Origin: Phytopythium helicoides | Lineage: Eukaryota; Oomycota; Peronosporomycetes; Pythiales; Pythiaceae | Assembly (NCBI GenBank): GCA_024867545.1 | Contig: JANFNE010000009.1 | Span: forward strand, 1,214,501 to 1,278,500 | Length of the DNA stretch: 64,000 nucleotides | Reading direction: 5' to 3' | In this document: positions 1 to 10,190 of the stretch, one piece after another | Position numbering within the stretch: the first letter of the stretch is position 1 | Layout: each line of letters begins with the position of its first letter | Program-made: the position numbers and the translations under genes | Notes under the pieces: model-generated | What the model saw: the letters and a program-made list of their open reading frames with translations, nothing else | The model's database searches: none | What the model was told of the DNA's origin: nothing

Positions 1-1
1 G

Positions 2-2067
2 TTGCAGGACGCGTCCGACATGTACATCCGCACGCTGCGCGGCGAGATCGCTAATGTGGACGATGAGTACGCGGCTGCGGACAATGCCCACAAGGAGGTG
101 CGAGGCAAAGGCGGCGTTTGGCGAGACGCCGAGCCTTGCTGACGACAGGGGTTCCACAGGCTGCAGCGCGAGCTAGACGCGCGGACGAGGACCTTCGAGA
201 AGCGCGTGAGCGCCAGCGCATCGCTCTCCATGTGAGTGTTATGATGGCACGCAATGGATCCCTCGGTCGCTTTGCGCTAAGCAGATATGGCAGGGCATTG
301 GCGTCCCCACGTTCGAGCTGCAGCGGCTGGCGGCGCGAGTGGCCAAGTGTGAAGAGGAGCGCGCGCAGGCCGAGATGGCACGCGCTCGGGCCAAGACGCT
401 GCTGTACAACCGCATCATCGCGCGCGATGAGATGGCCATGGCCGTGAGCGTCGCGTACCAGAAGGCGGAGGAGGAGCGGCTGGACCAGCTTGGCGCATGC
501 CTCAAGCGATTCGCGCACGTTGAGCGCGAGCGTATTCGGGCTGCTGATCGCTCGCTCGAGTCCCTTGAAACGCGAGTCCAAAACGTCAACCGAGCCGAAG
601 ACATGCAGCTTTTCATCGATGTACGCGAAACTCTTTGCTATCGTGTTCCGATGGTCTTTGCGCAGCACATAACATTTCTTCACTTTCTGGATTCAGAACC
701 ATCGCGACCCAGACAACATGCACTTCCAGGGCAAAGCGCTTGCGTTGCTTGACTGGCAGTGGAGTAAAACGCATGCTCCAATTCGGGTGCCGAGCGGTGA
801 ACCGCGACTCAAACCTTCCCACTCGGACGGGCTTTTTGAGCCACGAGCAAGCTGGGAAGACCAGATTGACGATGAGAGTGGGGACGCCCAGTCGGTTATC
901 GTCGGTCACCCGAGTGGTGTCTCTGGCTACAGTTCAGGCATAGCTTCAGGGACCCAGGGTGGGTCGCTTGGAAGGCTCACGCAGACGCCGTTGGGTGCTG
1001 CTTTGCACCAATACTTTGCTCAGGACCCACCGCATACTGATCCAAGGTCGGATACCATATCGATCGAAGCAGCACCAGGATTTAACGAAGGTGGAGGTAC
1101 GCCAAGAGCAACACCTCTATCCCCACGAGCACTGGAGCCAGTGTTTGACGGCGAGAAGATCGTTCAACACGCATGCAAGTCATCAGCAGGACGCGCAATG
1201 TTAGTCAAATGCTTGAATCTTCAGCGAAGCTTGGAGACGCGCATCAAGGATCGCCCGAGCTTCGACACTCTAGTTCGGTGCTTGAACGCGTTCCTTGACG
1301 AGTGTGTTCGCGAGAACGACATTAAAGCGGCCAAGATGGCCATGATCCTGGCTGAGACCTTCTACGTCGCTAGGCATAGTAAAGTCGCAAGTGGTAAGGA
1401 AAGCGATGAGGCATCGTCTAGCAATACCCCACCTCCATCCCCTCTCGAAGGTGGAGCTATTCCTCACCGTGAACGGAGAGAGAGTGCAAACGAGGCTCTT
1501 CTCCACTCGGTGGAAAACGAGCACCCAGCGCTGATGCAGCGGGGATCTGCGCGCATGTATCTGCAAGAGGAAGTCAAGAAACACGACATCTGGAAGAACC
1601 CATCGGTAGGTCGATTGGTGAGAGTTTCTTTCCAATGATCAAAAATCAGCGTCTAACAGGTTAGGCAAATGCTTCAGTTCTGGGAGAAAGCGCTGTTGCT
1701 TGCGATTCGTGAGGAGCTGTTGAAGACACCTCAGGTGTGTCCGTGGGAGGACCTGCCGAGCGACTCTCTTAAACACGATGGTATCGTAAATCTGGGGGTG
1801 AAACGCAAGATTTTGAGACCGCTGAAGGACACTCGTGTTTGTATAGGACTTCCATCGCGTCAAGAGGCCGTGAGCCGCGTTCACAATATTGTGTTCGGGC
1901 AGCTCGGATCATTCACTCTCAGCATGCTCGAGTTTGACGTACCTGCGCCCCAGATCGAATCGTTCGTGGAGACCATGAGCGATGCCCATGAACTGACAGA
2001 AGACCAGCGCTTTTTGCTGCGAAAAAGTCTGCGGGAGATATGCAGCGCACTTGGAACGACAGCATGA
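2..2067 (+). CDS. F-BAR-like coiled-coil protein with C-terminal SBF2/KIAA0513-like domain (5' partial)
   Basis: The gene enters from the left edge, so its start is missing. Five exons join in frame, all phase 0: 2-97, 160-231, 294-620, 697-1605 and 1678-2067, with introns of 62-76 nt. The first ~180 residues are a charged helical region (AQAEMARARAKTLLYN, then a run around LESLETRVQNVNRAED) that looks like an F-BAR or similar membrane-binding coiled coil. A low-complexity Ser/Pro/Gly stretch follows. The last ~260 residues contain KAAKMAMILAETFY and, across the last splice, IWKNPS|FWEKAL, which resemble the SBF2 (myotubularin-associated)/KIAA0513 family from memory. I infer a membrane-trafficking adaptor; the family call needs a profile search. 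The gene is convergent with the thiolase, with 145 nt between stops. Confidence 0.6.
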
Positions 2068-2212
2068 AACCTTGCTTTGAGGTCACGAAACAATGCAATT
2101 CTAGAATGCGCTGCAGAACTTGCATATACCAATCTGCTTGCTTGTGTCAGCGTATCTCTCCGCTTTCATTTTGTTGAAGGATTAAATCGCTAACGTCTCC
2201 AGCGAGATGCAC

Positions 2213-3540
2213 TTAGTTCAGGCGCTCAATGACCATGGCACCAGCACCGCCGCCGCCGTTGCAAATGGACGCGCACCCGATCGTGGCGTCACGCTCCTTG
2301 AGAATGTGGATGAGCGAGCCGACAAGGCGAGCACCAGAAACGCCAATCGGGTGGCCAATTGCAACAGCCCCGCCGTTAACGTTCACGCGGTCATGCTGGA
2401 GGTTCATTAGACGCATGTTGGCTAGTGCCACGACCGAGAACGCCTCGTTGATCTCATGGTAGTCGACGTCGCTCAGCTGGAGGCCGGCGTGATGCAGAGC
2501 CAGCGGAACAGCCTTTGACGGAGCGATCGTAAACTCCAGCGGGTCCTGGGCAGCGTCAGCAAACCCGCGGATACGCGCAAGCGGGGTCACTCCGAGCTCG
2601 CGAGCCTTTTTGCCCGTCATGAGCACCATCGCCGCGGCACCGTCGTTGAGCGGCGATGCGTTGGCCGCCGTCACGGTGCCGTCCTTCTTGAACGCGGGAC
2701 GGAGCGTCGGGATCTTCTCGGGTTTCGTCTGGTACGGACCCTCGTCCTTGTCGAAGATGGTGGGCTCTCCACCGCGCTTCTTGGCAGGCACAGAGACAGG
2801 CACAATCTCGTCCTTGAAGAATCCGCGCTCGTTGGCGTCGAGTGCGCGGCGGTAGGACTCGATCGCGTACGCGTCCTGGTCCTCACGCGAGAAGCCAAAG
2901 TCGTCGGCACACTTCTCGCCGCACAGACCCATGTGCTGGTTGTTGTACGGGTCCCAGAGTCCGTCGAAGATGACGCCGTCGACGAGCTTTCCGTCCCCAA
3001 GGCGGTAGCCCGTGCGCGCCTTGGGCAGGTAGTGCGGCACGTTGGACATGCTCTCGAAGCCGCCAGCCAGCATGATCTCCTGGCTGCCGGCCTTGAGGCT
3101 CTGCGCCGCGAGCGCCACGGCCTTCATACCGGACGCGCACACCTTGTTGACCGTCGTGCAGGGGATGAAGTTGGGGAAGCCCGCCTTGAGCACCGACTGG
3201 CGCGCCGGCGCCTGGCCGATGCCCGCGCTCACCACGTTGCCCAGGAACGCCTCCTGGATCTGCGCGGGCTGCAGCCCCGCGCGCTCCACGGCTGCGCGGT
3301 TGGCCACGGCGCCGAGCTCGGGGCCCGAGATCCCCGCGAGCGTCCCGTTGAACGCCGCAATGGGCGTGCGCGCGTAGCTCACGATCACCACGTCCTGCAG
3401 GTCCTCAGTGAGCTCCTCGAGCGAAAGCCAGCGAGAGAAAGGCCGCGCCGCACCTGGTCCGCCACGGCGGACGAGAACGCACGGCGGGCGCACCCGCGGG
3501 CGGCCGCGGCACGCGCGGCAGTTGCACCAGAGCTCAGCAT
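2213..3540 (-). CDS. ACAT1: acetyl-CoA acetyltransferase (thiolase), probably mitochondrial
   Basis: Type II thiolase, which condenses two acetyl-CoA to acetoacetyl-CoA or runs in reverse in beta-oxidation and ketone use. Exon 1 (3454-3540) encodes 29 residues rich in Ala/Arg/Ser with no acidic residue until its end, a mitochondrial presequence. A 59-nt intron (3395-3453, donor GTGCGG, acceptor CTGCAG) leads into exon 2, which opens DVVIVSYARTPIAAF. The total is 422 aa, a normal family length. Catalytic residues are visible: nucleophilic Cys in NKVCASGMKA, His in GGAVAIGHPIGVSGAR, and the second Cys in CNGGGGAGAM. An unspliced reading could start further right at MRPPCVLV, but it would lack the presequence and add unrelated residues. 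Confidence 0.93.
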
Positions 3541-3956
3541 CGTCGCGGGTTGGGGCGTGGGGGCGAGGAGGCCGATCGGGAAGTGGGGGAATGGACGCCC
3601 ATGGCGGCGAAAGATCTATACGGCCGCACAGATATGTAGTCTAAACACGGTCGATGACGTTGGGTAAACTTTGACGTGCGCCACGTCGTTGGTGTCAATG
3701 AGCGCAACTTCAACTTGAAAGCAAGTGCGAGTCGTACTTGCATGGATCTCAATGGAGCAGAGCTCATGGGAGTCAGGATGATCCCATGACCGACACAACA
3801 GTGTGCGATTACTACCAAACATTTGTGTTGTTGTTAGGCTACTGGGTGCGCGACGCTCGCCACCACAATCCAAATAAAAATGTTGCTGGGGGAACACGCC
3901 CCAATGGAGAAAACTACTCACTGCCTTCCGCTGGGCAGCTACTGCGTGGGAGCAGG
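3541..3956. other. intergenic: thiolase promoter and SPFH gene 3' flank
   Basis: There are 416 nt between two minus-strand genes. The part next to the thiolase should carry its promoter, including the CTTCAAC site. I see no gene here. Confidence 0.6.
3708..3714 (+). promoter_or_regulatory. CTTCAAC (cold-box-like) motif, thiolase promoter
   Basis: The site sits in the extended context GCAACTTCAACTTG, 168 nt upstream of the thiolase ATG, and reads GTTGAAG in the sense of that gene. Confidence 0.45.
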
Positions 3957-5486
3957 CTACGCGCCAGGAGCAAACAGAGGATTGCGGGTCACTGTCTTGC
4001 CGTCCACGTTGAGGAGCAGATTGCCCTGCCGGTTCGCGACTAGCATCTCGGACAGCAGGCTGTTGGACGTCTCGCCCGACACGACCGTCTTTGAGTTCTT
4101 TGCAAGCGACTCGAGCGTGTCCAGCTGCTTCATGCGGAGCATGTGCTCGCGGTATTTCTCCATCTTCTTGGCCGCAGCACCCTCTGCCTGAGCAACGATC
4201 TCGGCAGCCTTGGCACGGGCGGATGCTTCAATCTCATCCACAGTGGCCTTCAGCTTGACGTCTAGAGCAGCCTTCTCAGCTTGGATTAGCTGGATCTCTG
4301 CGTCGCAATGCGCTTGAATCTCCATCTCGATTTTCTCCGTGTCGGCCTTGATTTCCGCGATCTTCAGCGCGGCTTCAACGTTCAGGTTGTTGCACTTGAC
4401 CGTCGTTTCCTGTGCAATTTGTGCGCGCACGAGGTCCGTGTCGGCGCGGATGAGGTCGATCTCCTTTTGAATCTCGGCGCACTTGGCCTTACCAGTTTGC
4501 TCTTCCTCCATGAGCATCATCTTGCGCGCCAGCTTCGTCGTGTCAATCTCCTCCTTGTACTGCAGCAGCTGCATGTCGCTCATCTGCTTCATGTTCTGCT
4601 CCTTGATGGCGCTCAAGTGCGTCGTACGCGACTCCATCTGCTGCTGGAAGCTGTCCGGGAGCGTCACGTTAGTGATGGCGACGCTCGTGATTTGGACGCC
4701 GTAGTTGTTGAACTGCTGGTTCAGACTACGCCTGATGTCTTCCGTAACGCAGTAGAGCACCTTGGCCTCGGGAACGGGGTCGTCCTGCTCCTTGTACTCC
4801 TCGATCTCTTTAGCTGGCGGATTGAACTCGTCCACCACATTCTCGTCGATTGGGCTCGTGCGGAAGTTGAGCGCTCCCGTTTGGAAGCGCTCCTTCATCG
4901 TACCGTCGCGCAGCTGGTACACCTCCGTGTGCAGCACGCTACGAGCGAGCGCACGCACGGCTTCGTCCTGCGCAGCGCGGAGCTGCACCTCGAGTCCGTT
5001 GGGGCCAAGCTCGTAGACGAACCTGCGCACGAGCTCCGGGTCCTCACCCTTAGACTCGTCGCCCATGATGCGGAGCACGAGGCACATATCGATGGCGACC
5101 GTGACGTCGTCGGCCGTCTTGCATCCCTTGACGGGCGTGTCAAAGACGATGTACTGTTTGGTGACGAGGTGCGCGACCTTGGTGAAGAGTGAGGCGAAGT
5201 GGAAGCCCGGCGGCCACACGGGCGAGCGCGAGCCGTCGGGTCGCACGAAGTCCACGTCTCGGCCCTGGTGCTGTACGAGCGCGTAGGTGCCCTCCGGCAC
5301 GCGGATGTACGGCTTGACGGGGCTGCGGCCGGGGTTGATGATCACCACCGTGTTGCCGTCGTAGCAAGCGCCAAAGACGCGGTTGGCGCTGTCCACGCGC
5401 CACGCGTTGCGGTACAGCAGCCGCGTCTGGTGCTGCGAGCCGCCGGGAGCCGCCTCGCCTGTGAGTTTGCTGGCGCCGCCGCCCAT
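3957..5486 (-). CDS. SPFH/band-7 domain protein with N-myristoylation motif
   Basis: 509-aa protein in one exon. The start chosen is MGGGAS, which fits the N-myristoylation pattern (Gly2, Ser6), so the protein is probably anchored to a membrane. Residues ~35-270 form an SPFH (stomatin/prohibitin/flotillin/HflK) domain, with motifs such as VPEGTYALVQHQGR and WPPGFHF. Residues ~290-450 are a long Ala/Glu/Lys coiled coil, typical of SPFH oligomers. SPFH proteins scaffold membrane microdomains; the specific role is unknown. The gene is divergent from a clear paralogue starting at 6297, so this is a duplicated pair. The reading frame runs further upstream (to 5609), but that extension has no domain character. 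Confidence 0.85.
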   Translation of the reverse strand: MGGGASKLTGEAAPGGSQHQTRLLYRNAWRVDSANRVFGACYDGNTVVIINPGRSPVKPYIRVPEGTYALVQHQGRDVDFVRPDGSRSPVWPPGFHFASLFTKVAHLVTKQYIVFDTPVKGCKTADDVTVAIDMCLVLRIMGDESKGEDPELVRRFVYELGPNGLEVQLRAAQDEAVRALARSVLHTEVYQLRDGTMKERFQTGALNFRTSPIDENVVDEFNPPAKEIEEYKEQDDPVPEAKVLYCVTEDIRRSLNQQFNNYGVQITSVAITNVTLPDSFQQQMESRTTHLSAIKEQNMKQMSDMQLLQYKEEIDTTKLARKMMLMEEEQTGKAKCAEIQKEIDLIRADTDLVRAQIAQETTVKCNNLNVEAALKIAEIKADTEKIEMEIQAHCDAEIQLIQAEKAALDVKLKATVDEIEASARAKAAEIVAQAEGAAAKKMEKYREHMLRMKQLDTLESLAKNSKTVVSGETSNSLLSEMLVANRQGNLLLNVDGKTVTRNPLFAPGA

Positions 5487-5862
5487 CCTGCTGACTTGGC
5501 GACCTGGAGAAGAGCTGCTGGGTGCGTGCTCGGGAGCTGGGGAATTGGAATGTGAGCCAAACGGCCGGCCCCGCGCGGCGATGCGCCATGAGGTCGATGC
5601 AGTCTGCACCTTCCTTTCTCGGAAAGCTTTCCAGGAAAGAGTGATGGTGGCGTTGTTGCTGTTCTGGGTACAGTTGTCGGTTGGCGCAGCCTTGATGGGT
5701 ACATTCCCATGGGGGCGGCCAGGACGGCGGATTTTTTGGCCATGCGGGTGTGCCAGCTGACCGGCCGAGATTCACGATGTCTCCTTTGTCGCTAGTGGTC
5801 ATAGCTACATGTCGGTGCTCGCAAGTGTACCTACGTCGCTGCGTTTGGCTGTGTACCAGATT

Positions 5863-5874
5863 TGATAGCTACAC
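5863..5874 (+). repeat. TGATAGCTACAC repeat, copy 1
   Basis: A perfect 12-mer shared with 6128-6139. A shorter relative, CATAGCTACA, lies at 5800-5809. All three are inside the divergent SPFH promoter region. Confidence 0.5.
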
Positions 5875-6127
5875 CAGGTGTATCTGCGGTGCGGACCGTC
5901 ATCAAGCAGCACGATCTTTATGAGAAGTGCATGTTCGTCTTCCCATGTACGACCGCAGCGTATCTGATATCCACCCGCTCCGCTCTACGCATCGCCAAGG
6001 TGACTTCGTGCGTCGAGACGATTGCCCACAGTTACATGTAACGAGCTGACTCCCTTGATGGGCGGATTTTGTGCGTTAGAAGCGACACGATCCGCTGTTC
6101 GCCCATCACTTGATTTTCGTATGCCCG

Positions 6128-6139
6128 TGATAGCTACAC
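6128..6139 (+). repeat. TGATAGCTACAC repeat, copy 2
   Basis: Second copy of the 12-mer, 169 nt upstream of the ATG at 6297 and 15 nt before the CTTCAAC site. Confidence 0.5.
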
Positions 6140-6153
6140 TTCGAACTCTTCGA

Positions 6154-6160
6154 CTTCAAC
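6154..6160 (+). promoter_or_regulatory. CTTCAAC motif, promoter of second SPFH gene
   Basis: Forward orientation, context CGACTTCAACGC, 137 nt upstream of the ATG at 6297. Confidence 0.45.
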
Positions 6161-6296
6161 GCGTAAATTCCCGAAAAGTTCGCCTGTGTACCCACTACCG
6201 CTGCTGCGGCTGCTTCGCCTGTCGCCATTCCCCAATCTGCCGCTTCCCGAGCAAGTCCAGCCACGCCCAGGCACCTCTCTCGCTCCCCCAACCGCC

Positions 6297-7723
6297 ATGG
6301 CGAGCCTTCCGCGCACGACGTCGACGCGCAACCGACTGAGCTACCGCAAGAACCACTTGGTGCAGAAGGACATTGGCAAGCCCTCGGATGGTGCGGAGCT
6401 GCTGCCGGTTGCAGGACTCCATGCGGTTCACTGGTGCTAACGGATTTCATGATGGTGGTAATGAATGCTCGGCAGCCATGAAGCAATTCAACGCCAAGGT
6501 CACGGACGGACGCATCCCGCTGGTGCTCACGCCGAGCTACCCGTCGCTCATGACCATCGCCACCCGCGTGCCCTCGGGTCTGTACGTATTGGCGCTAGCT
6601 GCTTTGTCGAAGACGGACATGGAGACTGACGACGCGAGCGCATTGATGCAGGTGGGTGCTCAAGCAAAAGTGGAACGCGCACGACGGCATGATGGACCCT
6701 GGCCTCAAGGTCTTCTGGCCCGGATGGAACCGCATCTCGCACATTGTGACCAAGCAGGCTGTCACGTACACGAACCCGGTGCACCAGTGCCCGACGTCCG
6801 ACAACGTCATGGTGGACATTGACATCTCGATCAGCTTCCAGATCGGCCCGACCGAGCAGGACGCCGTCAAGTTCGTGTACTCCCTCGGTGCGCACCGCTT
6901 TGATGAGCTGCTGTACAGCCTCATGGAGGAAGCGATCCGAGGACTGGTGCACTCTGTGCGCCACGACCAAGTGCATGACCTTCGTGAGGAGTTCGCGCTT
7001 GGCATGAAGAAGGACCTGAACACCAAACTGAACGAGTATGGCGTGTTCATCCACAACGTCAAGGTGACGAACGTCGAGTTGCCGCCCAAACTGTCTCGGA
7101 TGCTCGAGGAGACGACCGAGTTCAAGACCAAGATGGAAGAGCAGGAGAAGAACCACGAGAACCGCCTGCGCATTCTGCTCAACGAAGAGACGCAAAAGCT
7201 GACGGCCCTGCAGAAGGAGAACGAGCGTGCGATCCAAGATTTACGTGCTGAGAACACGCGCGCAGACATCTACCGTGACGAAGTGCGCACGCAAGCTGAG
7301 GCCAAGGCTCAAGTGGCAATTGCTCAGCATGTGTCTGTCAACGAAAACAAGATTTTGGCAGCGCAAGGTCTCAAGACGGATGCTGTGTCGACAGCAACGG
7401 CAGGGACCGTGAAGCGCCAGGCTATGCCCATGGTCGAGCTGCTGGCGGTCCAGAAGGACTACGATCAGTATGTGAACGTGGCCCAGACAAAGGCCGATGC
7501 GATCATCGAGGCTGCGCGGAAGGAAGCTGCCAAGATCTTGGCAATCGCCGAGTCCGAAGGCAACTCGGCGACCCCTCTCGTGGAAAAGCGCGAGTTTGAC
7601 TTCCGCGAGAAGAAGCTTGCCATGGAGGCTCGATTGGCCTCGACCGTGCCGCTTGTGATCAGCGGAAAGAACGGTGATGACCTGATCCGCCAGTCATTCC
7701 TCCAGACGCTCAACGTCAAGTAA
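6297..7723 (+). CDS. SPFH/band-7 domain protein, paralogue of the divergent neighbour
   Basis: Three exons join in frame: 6297-6390, 6476-6581 and 6652-7723, giving 423 aa. Intron 1 (donor GTGCGG, branch-like GCTAAC, acceptor CGGCAG) is phase 1; intron 2 (GTACGT ... TGCAG) is phase 2. The join gives RVPSGLWVLKQKW, which aligns with RVPEGTYALVQHQ of the neighbour. The SPFH domain covers residues ~30-220 (FWPGWNRISHIVTKQ, then VMVDIDISISFQIG). A coiled coil rich in Glu/Lys/Ala follows. Unlike the neighbour it lacks an N-terminal myristoylation glycine (MASLPR), so membrane attachment may differ or depend on hetero-oligomers; that is inference. Confidence 0.85.
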
Positions 7724-8201
7724 TTCCAGGGGGCACTGGTGTCGGTCACTCATTACTTCTCTTTCTCCAAGTGAGTGGCTGCTTTGACGAAGCAGATTGC
7801 TGCAGATCTACATCGGTAGCGCCCCAGTGGAAGGTGCGCGTGAGATAACTCTCTAGGAAAACATGCAGTTCATATTTATATGATTGGCGTCTTGGGCAAT
7901 CTCTCATCACAGCAATCTGGCACTTATGAACACTTTGGTTGTAACGGCATGATAAATATGCGCAGCAGTAGCGTCGAATTTTTCAGTATGCACGAGGCTG
8001 CTACTGCATATTCATGGGACTCACTCGTCCAACCTGGCGACACATGTAGATAAACACGAAATTCACACACGTCCAAAACTTTTTTTTTTGTCTTGGTAAT
8101 GCCTTCTCATCACTCACATGTAGTGATCACTGCTCAAACAGCTCGCATGCGCTCGTCACATCTCAAACAAATAAAGCAAGCGCTTCGAAAGCCACTTGCC
8201 T
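7724..8201. other. intergenic between convergent genes
   Basis: 478 nt, AT-richer than the flanking CDSs, with a T-run near 8081-8090. It probably holds the two 3' UTRs and polyadenylation signals. I see no gene. Confidence 0.6.
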
Positions 8202-9782
8202 TCAAGCGCAACTGACAAAATGTTGTCCGAAGGCGGTGCTTTTCTGGTCGCTTTTATCACCATCTTTTTGCTCGCGCTCAGCGCCGTTTTTGTCAGCTAT
8301 CTCTCCCACGCTGTCGAGACCTTCAGCTTTTGATTCAAGCATCACAGTTTCCTGCAGACAGCGCCACGAATATCCGGGAGAGTCGCTTCCTGCTGACTTA
8401 GCATCGTCGACCAAATTATCCTCAGCGGTGGACAGCATTTCATCTTCCAGGTCACTGCTGTATCGACGAGTTGGGAAAGCGGAACGAATTGGCGGAATAC
8501 ACTCCGTGTCTCGAACCGAATCTTGCTTGGAAAGTAGAAGGCTCATGGAAGGAAGACGGGGGCGAAGTGGTTGTGACGCTAAAGGTGGGGTCATTGGGAG
8601 CCCACTAGTTGAGCCAGGAGTTGGCTTCGGTGTCAGCGGCATCGGTGCAACCGATGACATGCCCGGTTTCCGGATCAACGGTCGCTCGTGCTCAATAGCC
8701 GAGCGAGATCGTTCGCGCTTTGAACCATTTCCGAGGCAGCTTCCGCCCAGCCTTTTTGCGCCAGCACTCGAAGGTGGAGCGCGACCACCGTGCGCAAAGC
8801 AATATCCGCCACGACGAGCAGTGGTTGAACAACCCTCTTGAATGCAACGCTTGCCTCCACCATGCGCGATGCACTTTCCGCGACTCACAGCACTGTTGAC
8901 ACACCCTGGGGTCACACACTTGCGTCCCCCTCCATGGGCCTTGCACAAACCCAGGCGTTGTGCGCTACTCTTGCATCCCTCGACAGTACAGCGTTTTCCA
9001 CCGCCGTGGGCGATGCATAGTCCGCCAGTCTTGGCGCTGCTTTTGCACTCGGCAACAGCACACCGCTTACCGCCGCCATGGGCACGACAAAGATCGCCAC
9101 TTACTGCGCTGCTTGTGCATCCGCGAACTTGGCAGCGGTGGCCGCCGCCATGAGCAATGCAGTAGCCACCTTTCTTGGCACTTGACGCGCACCCAAGCTG
9201 CTGGCACCGCCCGCCTCCTCCATGGACGTAGCATAGTCCGCGACTCTGCGCACTACTCGTGCAGTCAGGAACCTTGCAACGTCTCCCGCCACCATGAGCT
9301 CGGCACAATCCGCTGGACGCCACGTGCTTGGTGCAGCCATCGTGCTTGCACTTTCGCCCGCCTCCATGTTGAACGCAGAAGCCTCGACTAACTGCGCTGC
9401 TGATGCAGCCTGGATTCGCACAGCGCTCTCCACCGCCACGAGTGATGTTGAGACCATCCGAGGCCGCGGACCTGCTGCACTCCAGATAGCTACAATTTCC
9501 AGCTCCGCCGCCATGAAGAGGGCACCGGCCGCGCGATCGCACTGCGTTGGTGCATCCTGTATGTAGGCAGGTCTTGGAGTCGTCCGATGCGACATCAGAA
9601 GTCCAGGTGGTGGGCGACGACACGTCGGACGCTGCATCGCTCGACAAGTTTCCTTCTTGGTTGAGCTGAGGCTGAGCTGCGGACGCGGTTGGCGGGTCGT
9701 TGAGGACCAGGTCCGGCCTCGCTAGCTGTTGCGCTCGACCTGATGACATCGCTGCAGCACCGCTCGTGGACCGCATCGCCAT
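8202..9782 (-). CDS. WRKY19-like CHGGG zinc-repeat protein
   Basis: 526-aa single-exon protein. Residues ~72-336 are eleven tandem 24-25-residue units of the form C-x4-C-x9-C-x2-H-G-G-G. This unit is annotated in oomycetes as 'WRKY19-like zinc finger' because Arabidopsis WRKY19 carries it; there is no WRKYGQK DNA-binding domain here. Unit 2 (97-120) has lost the third Cys and the His (GLNITRGGG), so it cannot bind metal like the others. The C-terminal ~190 residues are Ser/Pro-rich and unstructured, with an acidic, Lys-rich end. Function is unknown; a nuclear or nucleic-acid-binding role is a guess. The repeat array may have grown by unequal crossing-over. Confidence 0.85.
   Translation of the reverse strand: MAMRSTSGAAAMSSGRAQQLARPDLVLNDPPTASAAQPQLNQEGNLSSDAASDVSSPTTWTSDVASDDSKTCLHTGCTNAVRSRGRCPLHGGGAGNCSYLECSRSAASDGLNITRGGGERCANPGCISSAVSRGFCVQHGGGRKCKHDGCTKHVASSGLCRAHGGGRRCKVPDCTSSAQSRGLCYVHGGGGRCQQLGCASSAKKGGYCIAHGGGHRCQVRGCTSSAVSGDLCRAHGGGKRCAVAECKSSAKTGGLCIAHGGGKRCTVEGCKSSAQRLGLCKAHGGGRKCVTPGCVNSAVSRGKCIAHGGGKRCIQEGCSTTARRGGYCFAHGGRAPPSSAGAKRLGGSCLGNGSKRERSRSAIEHERPLIRKPGMSSVAPMPLTPKPTPGSTSGLPMTPPLASQPLRPRLPSMSLLLSKQDSVRDTECIPPIRSAFPTRRYSSDLEDEMLSTAEDNLVDDAKSAGSDSPGYSWRCLQETVMLESKAEGLDSVGEIADKNGAEREQKDGDKSDQKSTAFGQHFVSCA
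8775..9569 (-). repeat. coding tandem repeat, ~72-nt unit x 11
   Basis: DNA counterpart of the CHGGG zinc repeats. The invariant segment (GC.CA.GGTGG or its reverse, CCACC/CCGCC.CCATG) recurs every 72 nt. Confidence 0.85.
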
Positions 9783-9811
9783 CGTCGCCGACGAGAAAGC
9801 TTGCTCGTATA

Positions 9812-9832
9812 TGTGTGTGTGTGTGTGTGTGT
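9812..9832. repeat. (TG)n microsatellite
   Basis: 21 nt of alternating TG, 30 nt upstream of the zinc-repeat protein ATG, so probably within its 5' UTR or core promoter. Confidence 0.9.
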
Positions 9833-10169
9833 AGGGGGGAAAAGCAGAAGTAAGCTATCCCTGCTGCACGTCCGCAAAAGGGCGGTCCGTCGGACGGACG
9901 TTGGGGCTCCAAGGCGTGCGTACGAGAGGCGGCGAAAGAGCGTTTCTGCCCGAAGCGCGATCGTTTTCTTCTTGCCTCGAGTATGCGCGAAACGATCGCC
10001 CGGCGAGTCGGCCGCCGCGACGGGGAGCAGAAAGGAGCGAGAACAGCCAATAATGCGCGGTTCGGGGAGCGCGACGCGGCGGTGGCGAGAAAAGCTCGCG
10101 GCGACGCTCGCGTGGTGGATACGTAGGGCTTGGCAGCAAGAAGAACGAGTGGAGGTCGTAGTGGTGATA

Positions 10170-10190
10170 CTGCTGCTGCTGCTGCTGCTG
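10170..10190. repeat. (CTG)7 microsatellite
   Basis: Seven uninterrupted CTG units in a non-coding stretch. Confidence 0.9.

Larger units (their letters stand above)
5487..6296. promoter_or_regulatory. bidirectional promoter region of the SPFH pair
   Basis: 810 nt between two divergent paralogues, with no convincing ORF. It contains a repeated 12-mer (5863 and 6128), a near copy at 5800, and one CTTCAAC site. Confidence 0.6.

Noticed and set aside
4308..5192. 294-codon plus-strand ORF opposite the SPFH gene
   Set aside because: Leu/Val/Arg-only composition; the SPFH protein on the other strand is certain.
8202..9782. Plant WRKY transcription factor
   Set aside because: Only the CHGGG zinc repeat of WRKY19 is present; no WRKYGQK domain.
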